Assembly (NCBI GenBank): GCA_964304625.1
Contig: OZ199838.1
Span: forward strand, 3,658,001-3,722,000
Direction of reading: 5' to 3'
From: Kudoa neothunni
Taxonomy: Eukaryota > Cnidaria
Length of the DNA stretch: 64,000 nucleotides
Made by a program: the position numbers and the translations under genes. Position 1 is the stretch's first letter. The number at the start of each line of letters is the position of its first letter. The notes under the pieces were generated by a model. It worked only from the letters and a program-made list of their open reading frames with translations. It made no database searches and was not told the DNA's origin. This document shows, piece by piece, positions 1 through 13,180 of the stretch.

Positions 1-2855
1 GATGTATTAAGATGTTATATTTTGCAGACCGAACAAACTTTTTCCTCATATCACGATGATTGAAATGAGAATTTGACAATTATTTTTTATGCAAAAATAA
101 AATTTTTAGTTTATATATATTTTTGGAATATTTACACTAAGAAGAAAAAATGTTACGACCAAAATAGTAAAAAAATCCGAGCACGAAAAAGTTAAATATT
201 GTTCAACTTTTAATTTCGACATTTTAATGAAGATGGTGACTACTTGCAGTACAAATAGACATTATATTTAATGAATACGTTACTTAAAAAAATATTAACA
301 ATTATGTTCGTCCTAAAATTTAGAATAAAGCAAAAATAATAAAAAGTATAAAATAATTGATCTTTAATCTTTTAGATATAACATTATTTCAGACATTAAA
401 TAAATTAAGTTGACCTTTTATGACAATAGATGAAACAATTATTTGATGATGTTAATCCCATTATTTTCAAAAATCTATTAATTTAAACTTAAAAGGTTAG
501 TTTCATGATGTCAAAATAATTAAATACATCCAAATTTAATGAATATTTTAGTTTTTCAATAGTATTGCTATTTGAATGTCCAATTAGCCCAAAAGTGTTA
601 TTTTGTTCAATATTGTTTTGAAATATATTTCAGAAGAATATTAATTAAAATTTTTAAAAATAGTTAATAATTGTTGACAATTAAATTGTATCCCAGATAT
701 AACTTTTTAACGTTTCAAAAATTTTTTAGATACACACGTTTAATTTTACTAAATTATCCAAAAAATCAAAGTAATGATATATTTTAAAACATTTTTTGCA
801 GCAGAATTTTGATAAAACGATTAATTAATGCAAAGTTGGTTGTTAATGATCTAGATCGACATAACTCTTAGATTATAACGATATTGTTGTCATCGATATA
901 ATTATGTTTTCATTTTTTTATTAAAATTATGCGATATATAATATAAAATGTTTATTATTCATTTTACTTTCAGGAGAGATGAGAGCATTTCAATTCAATT
1001 TTGATATATTTTCTCTCAAAGGTATAAATAATATATTTTACGCTTTAATTGTAACATGGTTTAATTTACTGATGGATCGCGAACTTCTGAAATACTTTCA
1101 ATGAATTATCTAATGGTAAAAGCCGGTGAGTTAGAGATTATCGGGAAAATTTCGATTTTATAAATTTTTAGATATTAAATTCTTATCAGATAAAATATGA
1201 GACAGATTGAATTTGGTACGACGTTTAACGAAATATTACAAAAGTATATGGAACCAGATTAATAAGTAAATATTCTTTCGAAAATATTCTTTTGTTTATA
1301 TATCTGTAGATGAATTATTATTATTATAGACTCTTTCTCATGATTAAAAAATATTTTTATAGTTATGTAGAAAACCGAAATTAACTTCGCATAAATTTAC
1401 GAAAATTCCCGCATTGTACATAATATATCAAGTTGATTTATTGGAGAATATTTTTTCTGAATAAAGAAACTTCATCGATATTTAAAAGTATTAAATTAAT
1501 CATTACTTAAATAACCTAGTTATCTTGTATCAATACGAATTTTTGATAAGTCTCTTGAAACCATACTCTGACTTAGCCGAAAAAAAATATTTGTGGGAGT
1601 GATTGTTTACATATTAAGTAGAAAGATAAATTAGGCGTAATTATGACAAAGAAGGCTTTCTTTGCAGCTTGTAGTCAAACTTCTAAAATCAGTAACTCAA
1701 CCAAATTTTTAGTCATTTTCCTATTATCACAATGCTTACAACAAGTCCCTTTTTCAAATCTAACAATAGTGGTAATAAACGACAATAAAGTTACGAATAA
1801 TTATATTCATAGAATAATGTAACAAATGAGTTTGATAATTTTGCCGCTCAAATCCAACAAAAATATATCGGCGGATTTGTGAGTCTTCAGAGCCATCTAT
1901 GTTCTCAGAAAGATATTAAAGTTTAATCAGCATCAATTAGATTTGCTTAAGCCATGATTTAGTGTGAAGAACCTACCAAAAAATTAAACAATTTCGAGAT
2001 ATTTTTAAACCGATCGGTGTCCATTCAAAATGTTTGCCATTATTTCGCTCTTTGTCAGAAAAATGAAAGTTTTTTAGCATACTACAAATTTTCTTAAATA
2101 AATTGTTATAGTGCGTATTTTTGATGCATCGGATCTTAATTGCAACATTCTGGTAACATTAATCATAGAAATTATAGTATTAAGGTACTTCTATTTTAAG
2201 CTACAAAGTTTCAATTACCTAGACTTGGGGAATGATCTAGTAAAGGATGCCTTTACACGGAAACTATGTTTCAACGCTACAAAACCTACAATCAATAACC
2301 TGATTGTATATAATATTTATTTTAGTGTAAACTAATATATAAAAGTGCAAAATATCAGTAAGAGCATCCTTAAAGGCAATAAACCATGTTCTTCTTAAAC
2401 TATATGGCCCAAACACCAACTCTGAGGTTGGATTTTGTGTGGCATCCTCATTTAGAGATCTAAAAAAGAAACCCAGGTAACAAATAAATTACCAGTTTAA
2501 TATCAATTTTTATAGTATTAAACTTTGAATATCTTCTCATGGTATGCAAGAAAATGAAAAAAATATTTTATCTACATTTTTACGGTAAACATAACGTAAC
2601 GACGTGTTCGGTAACCTCCATTTAATTGTATTTTTATGGATGCGCTGAAAATTCATTACACATATCTTGAAAAATTTTAGGATCTTGTGGGTTTTCCATG
2701 AATGTTAAGTTTACGAGGTCAAAATATAAAATCACCGCCTACGAAATTAAAACAATTAATTGTAATAGGTCGCATTCATATTTTATATTTTTTTATTAAT
2801 AAGCTATCAAACTAACTGTCTTTTAAATTAATCCCATGAGGTATCAAAAAACGAA
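1..2855. other. Gene-free AT-rich stretch
   Basis: No exon, RNA gene or transposon boundary could be supported here. Open frames are short and show no recognisable motif. The longest (2111-2335, plus) has no family resemblance and no splice context. Confidence 0.5.
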
Positions 2856-2858
2856 TTA

Positions 2859-3524
2859 CCTCCTTCGATTTTGGGATGAAATACACCCCAGAGTCGTTTT
2901 AAGTGATTTAAACAAAAAATTTGGATTCAATTTATCCATAAAACTTTATATGGTTTGACACATTACATTCAGAGAAAAAGTGTCATTACTCACATTATTA
3001 ATGCTCAAAAAATTTTGTACGGCTTAAGTCATAAGTCACCAATTCTTCGGTAACGCACAAAAATAAAAAATTTAACTATGATGTATTTTATCTTAATTTC
3101 AAACTTAGTTTATTTTTTTAATACGATGAGCTAAGATAGAATTTATTTTGAATAATAAACACATTTTTTTGGTGTATAATTAAGGAAAAATTATGCCGGG
3201 GTGAATTTCACCCCAAAATCCCTAGAGCAATGTTTCTCAACGTGGGGCGAGACAAATTTTTTTGTGAGGAATGGAAATTGTTAAACGTTTAATGAATCGC
3301 TCTGGTGGGGTGCAGAAAATCCTGAGTATTGGTATGACACGGATAATGATGAGATAATTGGGCAGTATGACGTACTTTGTAAATAATTTCGCGATTTTCG
3401 ATATCGCTAATTTTTAAGTGACGATTAACATCACAAAAATTTTATAGAAAGGTGGGACACGAAACTTTTTTTCTGGAAAAAGTGGGGCGTGACAAAAAAA
3501 GTTGGAAGACACTGCCCTAGAGGG
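2859..3524. mobile_element. piggyBac-like MITE interrupted by a hAT MITE
   Basis: The two ends form imperfect inverted repeats. The left arm runs from about 2859 through GATTTTGGGATGAAATACAC; the right arm, read in reverse complement from 3524, gives CCCTCTAGGGATTTTGGGGT and continues into a similar block at 3203-3222. The right end abuts TTAA (3525-3528); the left flank is TTAC, a one-base change from TTAA. Ends beginning CCCT with a TTAA target are the piggyBac hallmark. There is no coding capacity. The right arm is split by the hAT insertion at 3228-3514, so this element is the older of the two. Confidence 0.5.
3228..3514. mobile_element. hAT-type MITE with perfect 8-bp target duplication
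   Basis: A 287-bp non-coding element. It begins CAATGTTTCTCAACGTGGGG and ends with the imperfect inverse (GTTGGAAGACACTG). It is flanked on both sides by the identical octamer CCCTAGAG (3220-3227 and 3515-3522). Eight-base duplications and short CA(G/A)nG-type ends fit hAT non-autonomous elements. It sits a few bases inside the right end of the piggyBac-like MITE. Confidence 0.75.
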
Positions 3525-3528
3525 TTAA

Positions 3529-5498
3529 AAAGGAATCAATTTATCAAATCACGTGACCAACATAATAGTCAATTTTGGGTTGATTCTTGGAGGTTATATT
3601 TTTGTTCTCAAATAAAAAAGGAGAAAATTAAAAATCAATCTTTCGAAGTAATGAAGAAATGCACGTAATAATTATAAGTTATTTAATTTTGTATATAATG
3701 GTGCAAAAATACCATGACATAACATTTTAAAATATACGATGTATCAAAATTAATTATGAATGTAATTTTTTAAAATATTCGGGTATTTCAGTAGTAAACA
3801 TTTGATAACACTGTAATGGGAAATGATTTATCAATTAATTAGGGCTTATGACTTAGTAGTTGGATGAAACGAAAAAATCTGACTAATTTCAGTTGATGAC
3901 ATAAATATAACTAATAAATTGATTAATTTCGGTAAGAATTAGCTCAACTATTACCTGGTATGACATCATAGTCCTAAAAATGATTCGGATACGGAAAGAA
4001 TATATTTTCATTCATAATCGGTTGATATATGTTCAAATACAGATAATGAGTTCTCCATCAATGTTTTAAACTTGTATGAACATTTCTCTTATGATTAAAT
4101 ATTTAATTAATACAAATTTATTTAATTTTATCGTAATTGGTGTTAAAAGTTCCAACTTATGAATAAATTATTTTCTAGGTAAAATCCTATTTTATACTAA
4201 TTTAAATCGAAAAAAGTAAAAATTCAACGATGCTCATAAGAATGATTTATGAATTTGTGGAGGTCAAGAAAAAGTTTTTTGGGATATTTAAACAAAACCG
4301 ATTACGTATAAAAAATAATAGAACAAATTATATTTCTAAACAAAGGTAGTTGCCAATTAAAAATATTGTTGCAGATGCAAAATATTAAAATATTTTGACA
4401 TACAATATAAAAAAGTTATTTAATAAATGATTATAAAATAAATAAGAAATAAAATAATTTTTATATTTCCAAAAAATAAACCATTCACTATATTTTATCT
4501 CAATGTAATTTGATATAAACATTTTATGTAAAAATATCATTTGACCGAAAATGAAAGATTATTTCTCAATGTAAAAATCTTAAGAACATTTTTTTAGTTA
4601 TTTTCATTTGAGAAGCAATCCTAATACCAATGCTGAATAATAACGAAAATGCAAAGAAAAAGTCACCGCATGTGTATAAATTACGTACTGTTGGTTGCAA
4701 ATTTTAGTACGCCATTATTTTTTAAAAAGCGGTAATTCGAAAGGTAAGTAATATCCAAATTTCATTAGTTTTGACGAGATTTAATTAAATCTGTATATAG
4801 CTTATGTGGTTATGGTAAAGTATATGACTCCAGAAAAACGCCATCATGCGTGCTTTTTTTCTTTTCATTATCAATAATAAATCAAAAGAATACTGAGCGT
4901 AAATATTGAGCTCAATAAATTACCTCTAAATTTTTTCCTAATTCCTATTCGACTACAATCGGATACGAGTGTAATCCACATCGTTTGGCAATAAACACCG
5001 AAAAATGGCCGATCATTTTCTTATTTTATCCTAATTAGTACATTAGAACCATTATTTAAATTTTCTTAATATTTGCGTTCCAAATTTAGCGTAGTAACTC
5101 TTCTAAATTAACTTTTCTAATATTAAGAAATAATATGTCGTCTATCTTTATTTCTAAAAGTCAAATTAACTTTTAAAACATTTATTAACAACTATATTTG
5201 TTTACTTTAGTTTATAAATTTTTATTAGTACATTATTATTAGTGAAATAATTTTTATATGTCAATTACTTGCGAAATTGAAACTAACAATAATTATATTA
5301 ATCGTACATTGATATTTTTGGTTATAAAATCTAAACAAGATGTTAACTAGAAATATTACAATGCGTATTTTATTTGTCTGAAGATATTAAATTGGATAAC
5401 TTTTAGAAATAATAAATCGTATATTTATGATATGCAAGAAACCATCACCTTAAACATACAACAACGTAAAAAGGCTTAAACAGCAGTTAATCAATTCT
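3529..5498. other. Gene-free stretch with an old dispersed repeat
   Basis: No gene was seen. Part of it (about 4330-4560) is related to 63395-63620 and is listed separately. Confidence 0.45.
4330..4560. repeat. Diverged dispersed repeat, copy 1
   Basis: It shares ordered blocks with 63395-63620: TTGCCAATTAAA followed by AGATGCA, then CCATTCACTA and TTTTATCTCAATGTAA at comparable spacing. The copies are old and interrupted by indels. Ends and class are unknown. Confidence 0.5.
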
Positions 5499-5637
5499 AC
5501 GTAATCTCCATCGGATTGGCAAAAAAGTACGTAAAATCAGTTGCCGACTGTGTTATTATATGCTCGCGCTAATAAGTGCGTAAGATCGGACGTGACCAAT
5601 TTTCCACACTTTTCTGCGATCCCCGAGGAGATTACGT
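5499..5637. mobile_element. Foldback MITE of about 139 bp
   Basis: The outer 11 bases are an exact inverted repeat (ACGTAATCTCC at 5499-5509 against GGAGATTACGT at 5627-5637). The complementarity continues imperfectly inward, including an AAAAGT block in both arms, so the whole unit could fold into one long hairpin. It is GC-richer than its surroundings. A target duplication was not identified. Confidence 0.5.
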
Positions 5638-6293
5638 AACACCGGTCACTGATTGTATTATTATTTATATTTTTGAACAATAATTTAACTAACAAATTAT
5701 TTTTATTCATTTAATAATGACTTGTTAAAATTAAAAATTGATTTTTATCATAAAATAATTTTATGCGTGACTTTGAGAACTATCTTGATAATATTGATCC
5801 TCTTTTCGGCGATAATTAAGAAAATATAATCAGGCCATTATAAACTGATTATCTTAAAATACCCATGAATTCTTTTATTGATTTATATTAAAAGAAAAAT
5901 TTATGATTAATAATTTTATTAATATACGGAAAATATATTACTATGTTGTATTACAGAGAAGTTGGAAATTAATTTGAATAAATACGTAGTTTTTAATTAA
6001 TATGGAATATTAAATTCGTGCGTGAAAGTGATAATTGGTTGATAATGAAAGAAAAATATTCATAAAAGTGTGACTTTGTAGTCAATATCATTTTTGTTTT
6101 TGAAATTAAAAATAAATGACTTAAAAATTCAATTTATTAACAATATTTTCGACTTACTTTTCTATATAGTCCAGGTTATTATCTGAGTTCGTGACCTTTA
6201 ATCGTTTTTGAAAAATCTGGTAAAATCGTATACGATACGGAGATATTAATATTATTAGATAAAAAATATTGAGATTGGTGACATTTCAATCGG
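5638..6293. other. Upstream region of apyrase-like gene A
   Basis: No gene. It is plain AT-rich sequence leading to the ATG at 6294; no core promoter motif could be assigned with confidence. Confidence 0.4.
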
Positions 6294-9200
6294 ATGTTTC
6301 ATAAAATATTAATTCTAGCTATATTTGGAGTGGTTTTTCCAAATCTGCACACTTGTGTTAGAGCGGAACGCGAATCACATCCTCCAAATGTTCACGTAAT
6401 ATGGATATTGCTTGCATTGTGTGACTCTAACAAAATTTAGTATTTTGTGAATATTGTCTTGGAACTATACACGAGTTGTATTCGCGTCTATGAGGTTATT
6501 ATTAGAGGGGAATATGATTATACTATCGAACTAATAAACACAGTTGACCGTAAGATTGATGAGATTAATGATGAGATGAGTTTAATTTTTGTAGTTCCTG
6601 AATATTTTATTACAGTCAAGTATTCCACCGATGAGTTTGAAAATACTCTTGTTGAAAAACTTTGGGAAGCACTAAAGAGGGCAAATATCCGTACATACGC
6701 TGAGAATGTTCAGTTCAATGTAGTTCAAACAAACACCTTATTAATGACGTACTAATAATTTATTCTGTCGGCTTTTTTCTATTCCAAAATAGTGAAGATA
6801 TAAACCAACATTATTACGATGCATTTAACAGGATTAATCAGAGAGAGCGATATTACGGGAGCAATAAGGATGAACTATTTACACATATGATAAATATCAA
6901 CACATTTAATAGAGCGGATAAAGCGTGGGCACTTTATTATTTGGCCTACGTAAAAAAACTAGTATGTGCTTTGATGAGTCGTGAAAATGATTTTATTGTT
7001 CTTAGATCAAATGGAATGACTTTCTTCTATATATTGACGATAATTCTTTCGCTGTTTCCTTAGTAAATATGTCATATAGTTTGCCACATTCTGAGTATGC
7101 TCTCAAACGAAATGTAAACTTCATTGTCGGTTTTGATACCTATTACCGAGGAATTGAAATATTAAAAAATCGAATATTCAACTACCTCAAAGTATTCAGT
7201 TTTTTTGTTTTATTACTAAGTTTGATGTCACGAATGGACAACCAGAATGTAACAACGAATGGTAAAATCGTCACCCCATGCTACCCTAATAAAGAATATA
7301 AACTGGATGATCCAACCACTTTGACTGTGGTCTGTTCGGGATGTGCCATTACAAAAGAAAAACAAGACAGCTTAAAAGGTTACACACTTACTGGAGAATT
7401 CAATTATGAAAAATGCGCAAATATACTGGAAAATCGTGCCTTTCAATACAGTCTCCCGGTCCTTAAAGAAAGGAGCCTAAATTATGAATGGAGAAATTTT
7501 ATTTCGTTATTCGAATATCATCGTCAGAAAGTGAGATTATTAATTTAATTGAATAAATAAATAAAATATGTGTACACGATTTGATCTTAATATGAACATG
7601 TATAGTTGGTTATAGTTCAGCCGGGACAAAATGCACTGGGTAGTCATGTAAGAACAGATAACGTGAAACATTTGTACAAATATGTGGAAAAAGAATGTAT
7701 AAATCTATCGGAAGTATTTGCCACCAACATAATTTAATCTTTCATTAAATAACTTTAGGATTCAAGTCCAAGCGCTTGCTTCAATGCGTTTTATACCTAC
7801 TATATTTACAATAATAAAATACCTGCAAAGTCTTCCTTTAAAGTGAGATTTGACATTTTTCTGTACTGACGAGTTTGATTCCTAATTCAATTGCACCACA
7901 TAATAAAACTAAATTTTCGAATATTGAATCAATTCCCCAAAATATCCTTAATATTATATTTAAATCTAACTTGTAACTAAAATAAATTTGGGATATGTTA
8001 TAAATTACAATGCCACATTTTATTTTTATATTTTTTCCAAAAACCATTCTTAAGTGTGAAAAATATATTAAAATAAAATTTTAAAGTTGCTGAATAAAAA
8101 ACCGGTCAATAATCACTCCATTATTTAAATAAAAATTAGCGATAATTTTTCTATTTAACCCTCCAAACATTTTTGGGGCCCAAATGGACCCCACGCACAC
8201 TTTAATCTCAATTCACTGCTCACTGAAAACTTTAAAATGGCGATATCCAATCATTATTCTTTAAAAGTTTCTATATATACATAATTTAATTTAAAAATTT
8301 GTAATTTTTTGTTTTCTAGGATTTTATATCAAATACTTACAACAAGCAGTTTTGGGATCCAGGAGGACCCCACGTTTTTATTTCTCAAAAACTTTTATAA
8401 AATTATAAAAAATAAAATACTCTAATTTCGTAAGGTTATATCCATTAAATATTGAGAAAAATCAAGGTTTCTGTTTCCGAAGCGTAACGAGCGAAACCGG
8501 TTGCCACCGGTCGTTAGGAATGGAAGAGTTATGTGATGGTTTTCTAACAATTTACGACTCTGATTGCAGTGAAATGGAAGATATTATTGAAGAATGTTTC
8601 TCTTCATCTACTTATAATAGTTCAAATAATTATTACATCACAAAAATTATTTGTTATGGTCTTTAGTTGTGCTTTCAAATACAAAAATCAAGAAAGAAAA
8701 CATCTTAAACAAACCTCTAGGTCTAGCTGCATTTGTAACATCCCGAATTTACGATTTATATGATAGTTTTACCATTTTTTTGATGATGAATTTTTCAATT
8801 TTGCCATTACTCACACTAATAAGTTTAGTGCTTTTCTTTACGGATGCAACTAGAAAATTTAAATATAATGGAATTTAAACCATTCATAGGAATTCTTAAA
8901 TATACTCCAATCTTTAAATCTAAAATGGAGTCTCTTAAGTAATTGCGGAGCTTGAATAAAGGACATCGTATACTTCGTAGAGTCATGTCGCTTTATAGAT
9001 TCATCCAAGTAAACAGAAATATTCACTTTGATGATTGTGAGACAAGGGTTTGCGATGAGAAGTCGATAAGTTTTTCCCGGTGACCGAGATTTTCAACAGG
9101 TTGAAAAATATTTTGCCGATGTGTCTAATTCCTCTGCTCATCTTGCTGTTGATGAACAATTAGTTTCATTGAGAGGCGGGTGACCCATTACGCAGTATAT

Positions 9201-10918
9201 TCCCACCAAACTTGCGTTTTATGTCATTAAATTTTTTTCTTTTAACTGATCCTCATCATACCAATAATACACGTAACATCTTAGTTTATCTTTGAGGGAA
9301 CAATGACCAGATTATCAAATGTGTTGGTGAAAAGGCCAGTAAAAACTTTTGTTGCGATAATTTTTACAATTCGGTTCCATTGGCAAACAAAATTCTTAAC
9401 CTAGTTTTAATCATTCTGGAGACAATCCAAAATAATAATGGGGATATCTCATTACTTTTTAAAGTTAGGGAATAGGTGTTTTTTGGTTCAATTTTCCTAA
9501 AAAGGACGTGGTCATTTTATTGGCGACGCCCCCAAACAATGTTAATTTATGCCGTGATCAGACAAAAAATCCGCAAGTTATCGTCGATTATAACAAAACT
9601 AAGGTTATGCGGATACATTAGTTAGTATTCCGCCTACGATAAAGAGAGGTATATTTTCTGCGCTCGGTTCTCTGATATAATAATAATAATGAACAAATGT
9701 TATTGTTGCTCCAAACATCGCTGCAACAATCATTTGAGAATTATTTATTACAGATGGAAACAGAAAATAACCAGTAAAATTTATTTAATTACATATTATA
9801 TTTTTAATTATTATTTTTGAGACTTTTTAGCATAGTTAAGAAATATATTAATTATTAATCCATATTTTATTATAAGTGATTGGCCTCTATGTGAGTTCGC
9901 AACGGTGGATATACCAAATTTTTTATGAATATCAGTTAGGTAATATTGTATTTTATGTCATCTTAAAAAATGTTATTAAATAATTATAAGAGTCGGTAAA
10001 ATCAGAATCATTTTGTTACAAGTGAACGTAGGTATTTTCAGATGTTATTAGAATTTTGAAAGGTCCACTATCTTGTTAGTATCTAGAAAATGCTGTGAAA
10101 ATATCATATAATATATTAAAATATAATTTCATTAATATTTAAACTCGTAGAATTAGTAAATAAGTCTTCGTAACTCATCGACTATAATTGCCACGCAAGT
10201 AAATTGTGATTATTTCGTTATTGCTCGAGTAAAAAACTTGTTAAAAGACTATAATTATAATTCATAATATTATGTATCAAAATAAGTAATAAAAATCTGG
10301 GGTCCTCCTGTACCCCAAAACTGCTTGATGTATAGTCGTTTTTGGCATGATTGGAGGTTTAAATAATCGTCTTTATTGATGAATAATTTATATTATAGTA
10401 CAATATTGTATTAATGTTATTGTTTGTGATTTTGTAATGTTATTTTTTTATATAAAGAACCCTTTGGTTTCTCTATACAAGGTAGGTCTTTTCGGCATTT
10501 TTTTACTAAAAAATATTTTAAGAATGCTGAATTACATTGGGACGAATTTATCATATACGATAAACTTGGTTATAAATTAAACCAAACTCTTATTCGTACA
10601 CCAGTCCTTCCTACTGCAGAATATAGATGTTTCTACAATTTGGGTCCTTGCAATTATGATTCTAATAAGGATAAAGAAATGGATAAAAATAAGGATAAAG
10701 ATGATAAAGATATGGCGTTAATAATATTCATAGAGTAAGTGAACAATTTTTTTACATATATAAATTTTTTTAGATATTTAAAATTTTTGTGGAAATATCT
10801 TTTAGCAGCGATCCCGGCTTCACTTCTTATTTGGGGAGGTATTCAACTTTACTTCAAGTGTAAAAGAAAATCCAATGTGAAAAAGGTTAGTGATAGTCAA
10901 ACAAAGATTGATGAATGA
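6294..10918 (+). CDS. CD39/NTPDase-like membrane protein, catalytically degenerate, copy A
   Basis: Exon 1 (6294-6395, 34 codons) encodes a signal peptide starting MFHKILILAIFGVVF. A 45-nt intron (6396-6440) leads to an ectodomain that follows the NTPDase layout. The apyrase conserved regions (ACR) are in place but altered: LELYTSCIR where ACR1 has an FDAGSSGTR-type motif; NTLLMT for ACR2 (ATAGMR); RADKAWALYY for ACR3, where the Glu pair becomes Ala-Asp; LLYIDDNSF for ACR4. The cysteine landmarks PCYPN, GEFNYEKC and SACFNAFY are kept. The final exons encode WDEFIIYDKLGYKLNQT, a lysine/aspartate-rich stretch, one membrane helix and a short tail ending in QTKIDE. One base appears missing in an A-run near 7010 compared with copy B (frameshift or assembly error). 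Intron 7843-10522 is enlarged by a piggyBac insertion. Family assignment is by eye; an extracellular or luminal receptor-like role is inference. Confidence 0.6.
8159..10358 (+). mobile_element. Degenerate piggyBac element inside an intron of copy A
   Basis: It is flanked by TTAA on both sides (8155-8158 and 10359-10362). The ends are inverted repeats (CCCTCCAAACATTTT against the inverse of the right end, ACCTCCAATCATGCC). A second, subterminal inverted repeat pairs about 8343-8374 with 10299-10330 (AAGCAGTTTTGGG). Inside, broken frames show piggyBac pieces in order: LYRFIQVNRNIHFDD, then AVDEQLVSLRGG and ITQYIPTK, then VVILLATPPNNV and VIVDYNKTK, matching the DEQ and DYNK motifs of the family. 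There are many stops and frameshifts, so it cannot encode an active transposase. Confidence 0.8.
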
Positions 10919-11640
10919 ATGCTAATACCTAATATTCATGCTTACCTTAACAAAATTTACAAACTATTATCACGTTTTCGATGGAATATTTGTCCTTATG
11001 AATAAAGCAAATGTAAAAATATTACAATGAATGCAATTTAATAATCAATAAGTTGTTTCATGCGGCTATAATCATTTACCTATCATGAAAATTTTAAGTA
11101 TGTGATCTCTCACTTAATCGGCTTCTACGACCCAATAATAATAATAATAATAATGGTAATAATTCTTACGATGAATAACTTAATGATAATACCGGAGACA
11201 GCCATCCTTGAGCATAATCGTAATACAACCTTCGAGACCGCGTTATGATATGATGCTAAGAAAATTTTTATGGATACGTAATGTACTTTTTGTTCAATAC
11301 AAAAACTCGATTTTTCGACATCCTCTCAACTAATTTTAATTTCACAATTTTTAAATATTTTTTGTATTATCATTTAACGGTATTACTCGCGATATATCAT
11401 TCCCTTAATGAAATTAAAATTTATGTCAATTATGACCAGGTATTGCAGTTTTCGATTAAAATCGTCGAATTTTTTAAAAAGTTTCTGTTTATTTTGGCGC
11501 AGGCGCACTTGTTTTTTATCCGAGTCTGATGGGCAGAAATAGAAGAGATATTTGTAGTTACGCCCTTGAATGGGAATATTTGAGGTGTCAGACGGTGATT
11601 TAATTTGCAATTATTGCAAGATAAAACTATTTCCACAACA
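10919..11640. other. Spacer after copy A
   Basis: It contains a short ATA microsatellite at about 11139-11153. No gene recognised; overlapping small frames at 11281-11636 on both strands carry no family motif. Confidence 0.4.
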
Positions 11641-11649
11641 AAATCGATG

Positions 11650-13180
11650 TCAAGAACAATTTAATTCAAAAAAGCATAACTCTGAAATCTGCGTTTGAAA
11701 AGGCCTCCACTCTTCCAAACATATTCTTTAGGAGTATTGAAAATGGTGATTCGGAAATAGATTTGGTATCTGTTGTCGCATTTGATGGACTCCCGCTTTC
11801 GTCAATTGACAAAAAAGTTCTTTGCCACAATTTTTATCGAAATATTGTTGGTCATCTCGTACTTCACCATACGCTCGTTCACTGATACATAAATACTTAC
11901 CTATTTTGTTCGAACGTTATATGTTTGCATTGAAAAATACTTTAAAGGCTCGACGCTTTCCATTGATCATTGATGAGTCGCCCGACTCTAAAAATAGACC
12001 TTTGTTTAACATTTTGCTATGTTACTTTGATATAGAGAACAATACAAAAAGAATCATCATTCTTGATTCAAAAGCCTTAAGCGAACGCAACACAGTTATA
12101 ATTACGAGCGAAGTTGCGGAATTACTCCAAAAACACGATATTAAATTAATTGGAAAAATTGTATGGTTATCGTATCCTATTCGGCATCATACATGAAAAA
12201 ATATTACAAGAGCATAGCTCTAATGTATAATCTTATTGTTCGAGTTGCTTACTTTTCACATTTGATTCATTCTGCAATGGTCAAACAATTGATTTGATCT
12301 TCATTAACATAAAACGATTTTGTATGAAGTTTTCATCTCTTATTGCTAAGAACAGATAGACTAAAACCAAATTCCTACACTTTCTTCAGAAAAATGATTC
12401 AGAATACACAAAATCAGTTCCAGGCGTGCTTGATATAAGATGTTACAGTTTGTATAATTGCGTGCTAACTTTTCAAGAATATTTTCTAACAATAAAACAA
12501 TTTATTGTAGAATCTAAACATAGTTCTGTTCCTAGATTTACCACCTTGTTTGATCTGTCTGTAACGTCGTTGGGTGAAATGTCAATTTATCTAAAACTTA
12601 TTATCAAGTTTCTCTCTCCATTATATGAATTTTAAATTACAAACCGAATCTAATGATTCTATTGGTATCTCGAGTCTCTCCGACTGGACAAACTCAAACT
12701 ACAATATATCTTTAACAACGCTATTAAACAGCAGTAATCTTACCTCTTTCTTTTTACCAAAGAGAGAAAGTTATCCAAAAAATTACCGGATTTCATGAAT
12801 TACTCTTCTATCAGCTCAAGAATTCAATCAATAAACTAATTGAGGGATGCGTTCTATCGATTGGTTTTTTAGATAAAATAGAGAACTTAGATTTTTCTCT
12901 GAAGGGATGCGTTAGAGATGTGAATCCGAGAGATATTCAATTGTTTGTTCCTAGTGACAAAAGAGGAGACCAATTTCAGAATGAATGATTGTGATTATCA
13001 CAGGGTAATATAAATACGGTCATTGTAGAATCTTGGAAAAACATACATCACAATATCCAGTATCTCATCTCTCGCACAAGATTTGTTATCAACCTCCATA
13101 TTGTGCATATCTGTCGAAAGTAGCTTTTCGTAGATAAAACATATGTTTACCCTCGGCCGAACATACTGATTGAAAGGTGC
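11650..13180 (+). pseudogene. hAT-family transposase relic
   Basis: Broken frames align in order to a hAT transposase: VVAFDGLPLSSIDKK, then FLSKYC, then an RNase H-fold core (11822-12196) with IIDESPDSKNRPLFNILLCY, in which the first catalytic Asp context (DES/DET plus D..RP) is visible. A C-terminal dimerisation block follows near 13110-13170 (ISVESSFS, stop, IKHMFTLGRT). Frameshifts and stops interrupt it throughout. Inverted repeats for this copy were not found. Confidence 0.7.

Noticed and set aside
2111-2335. 74-codon open frame
   Set aside because: No motif, no splice sites or neighbours; length expected by chance in this composition.
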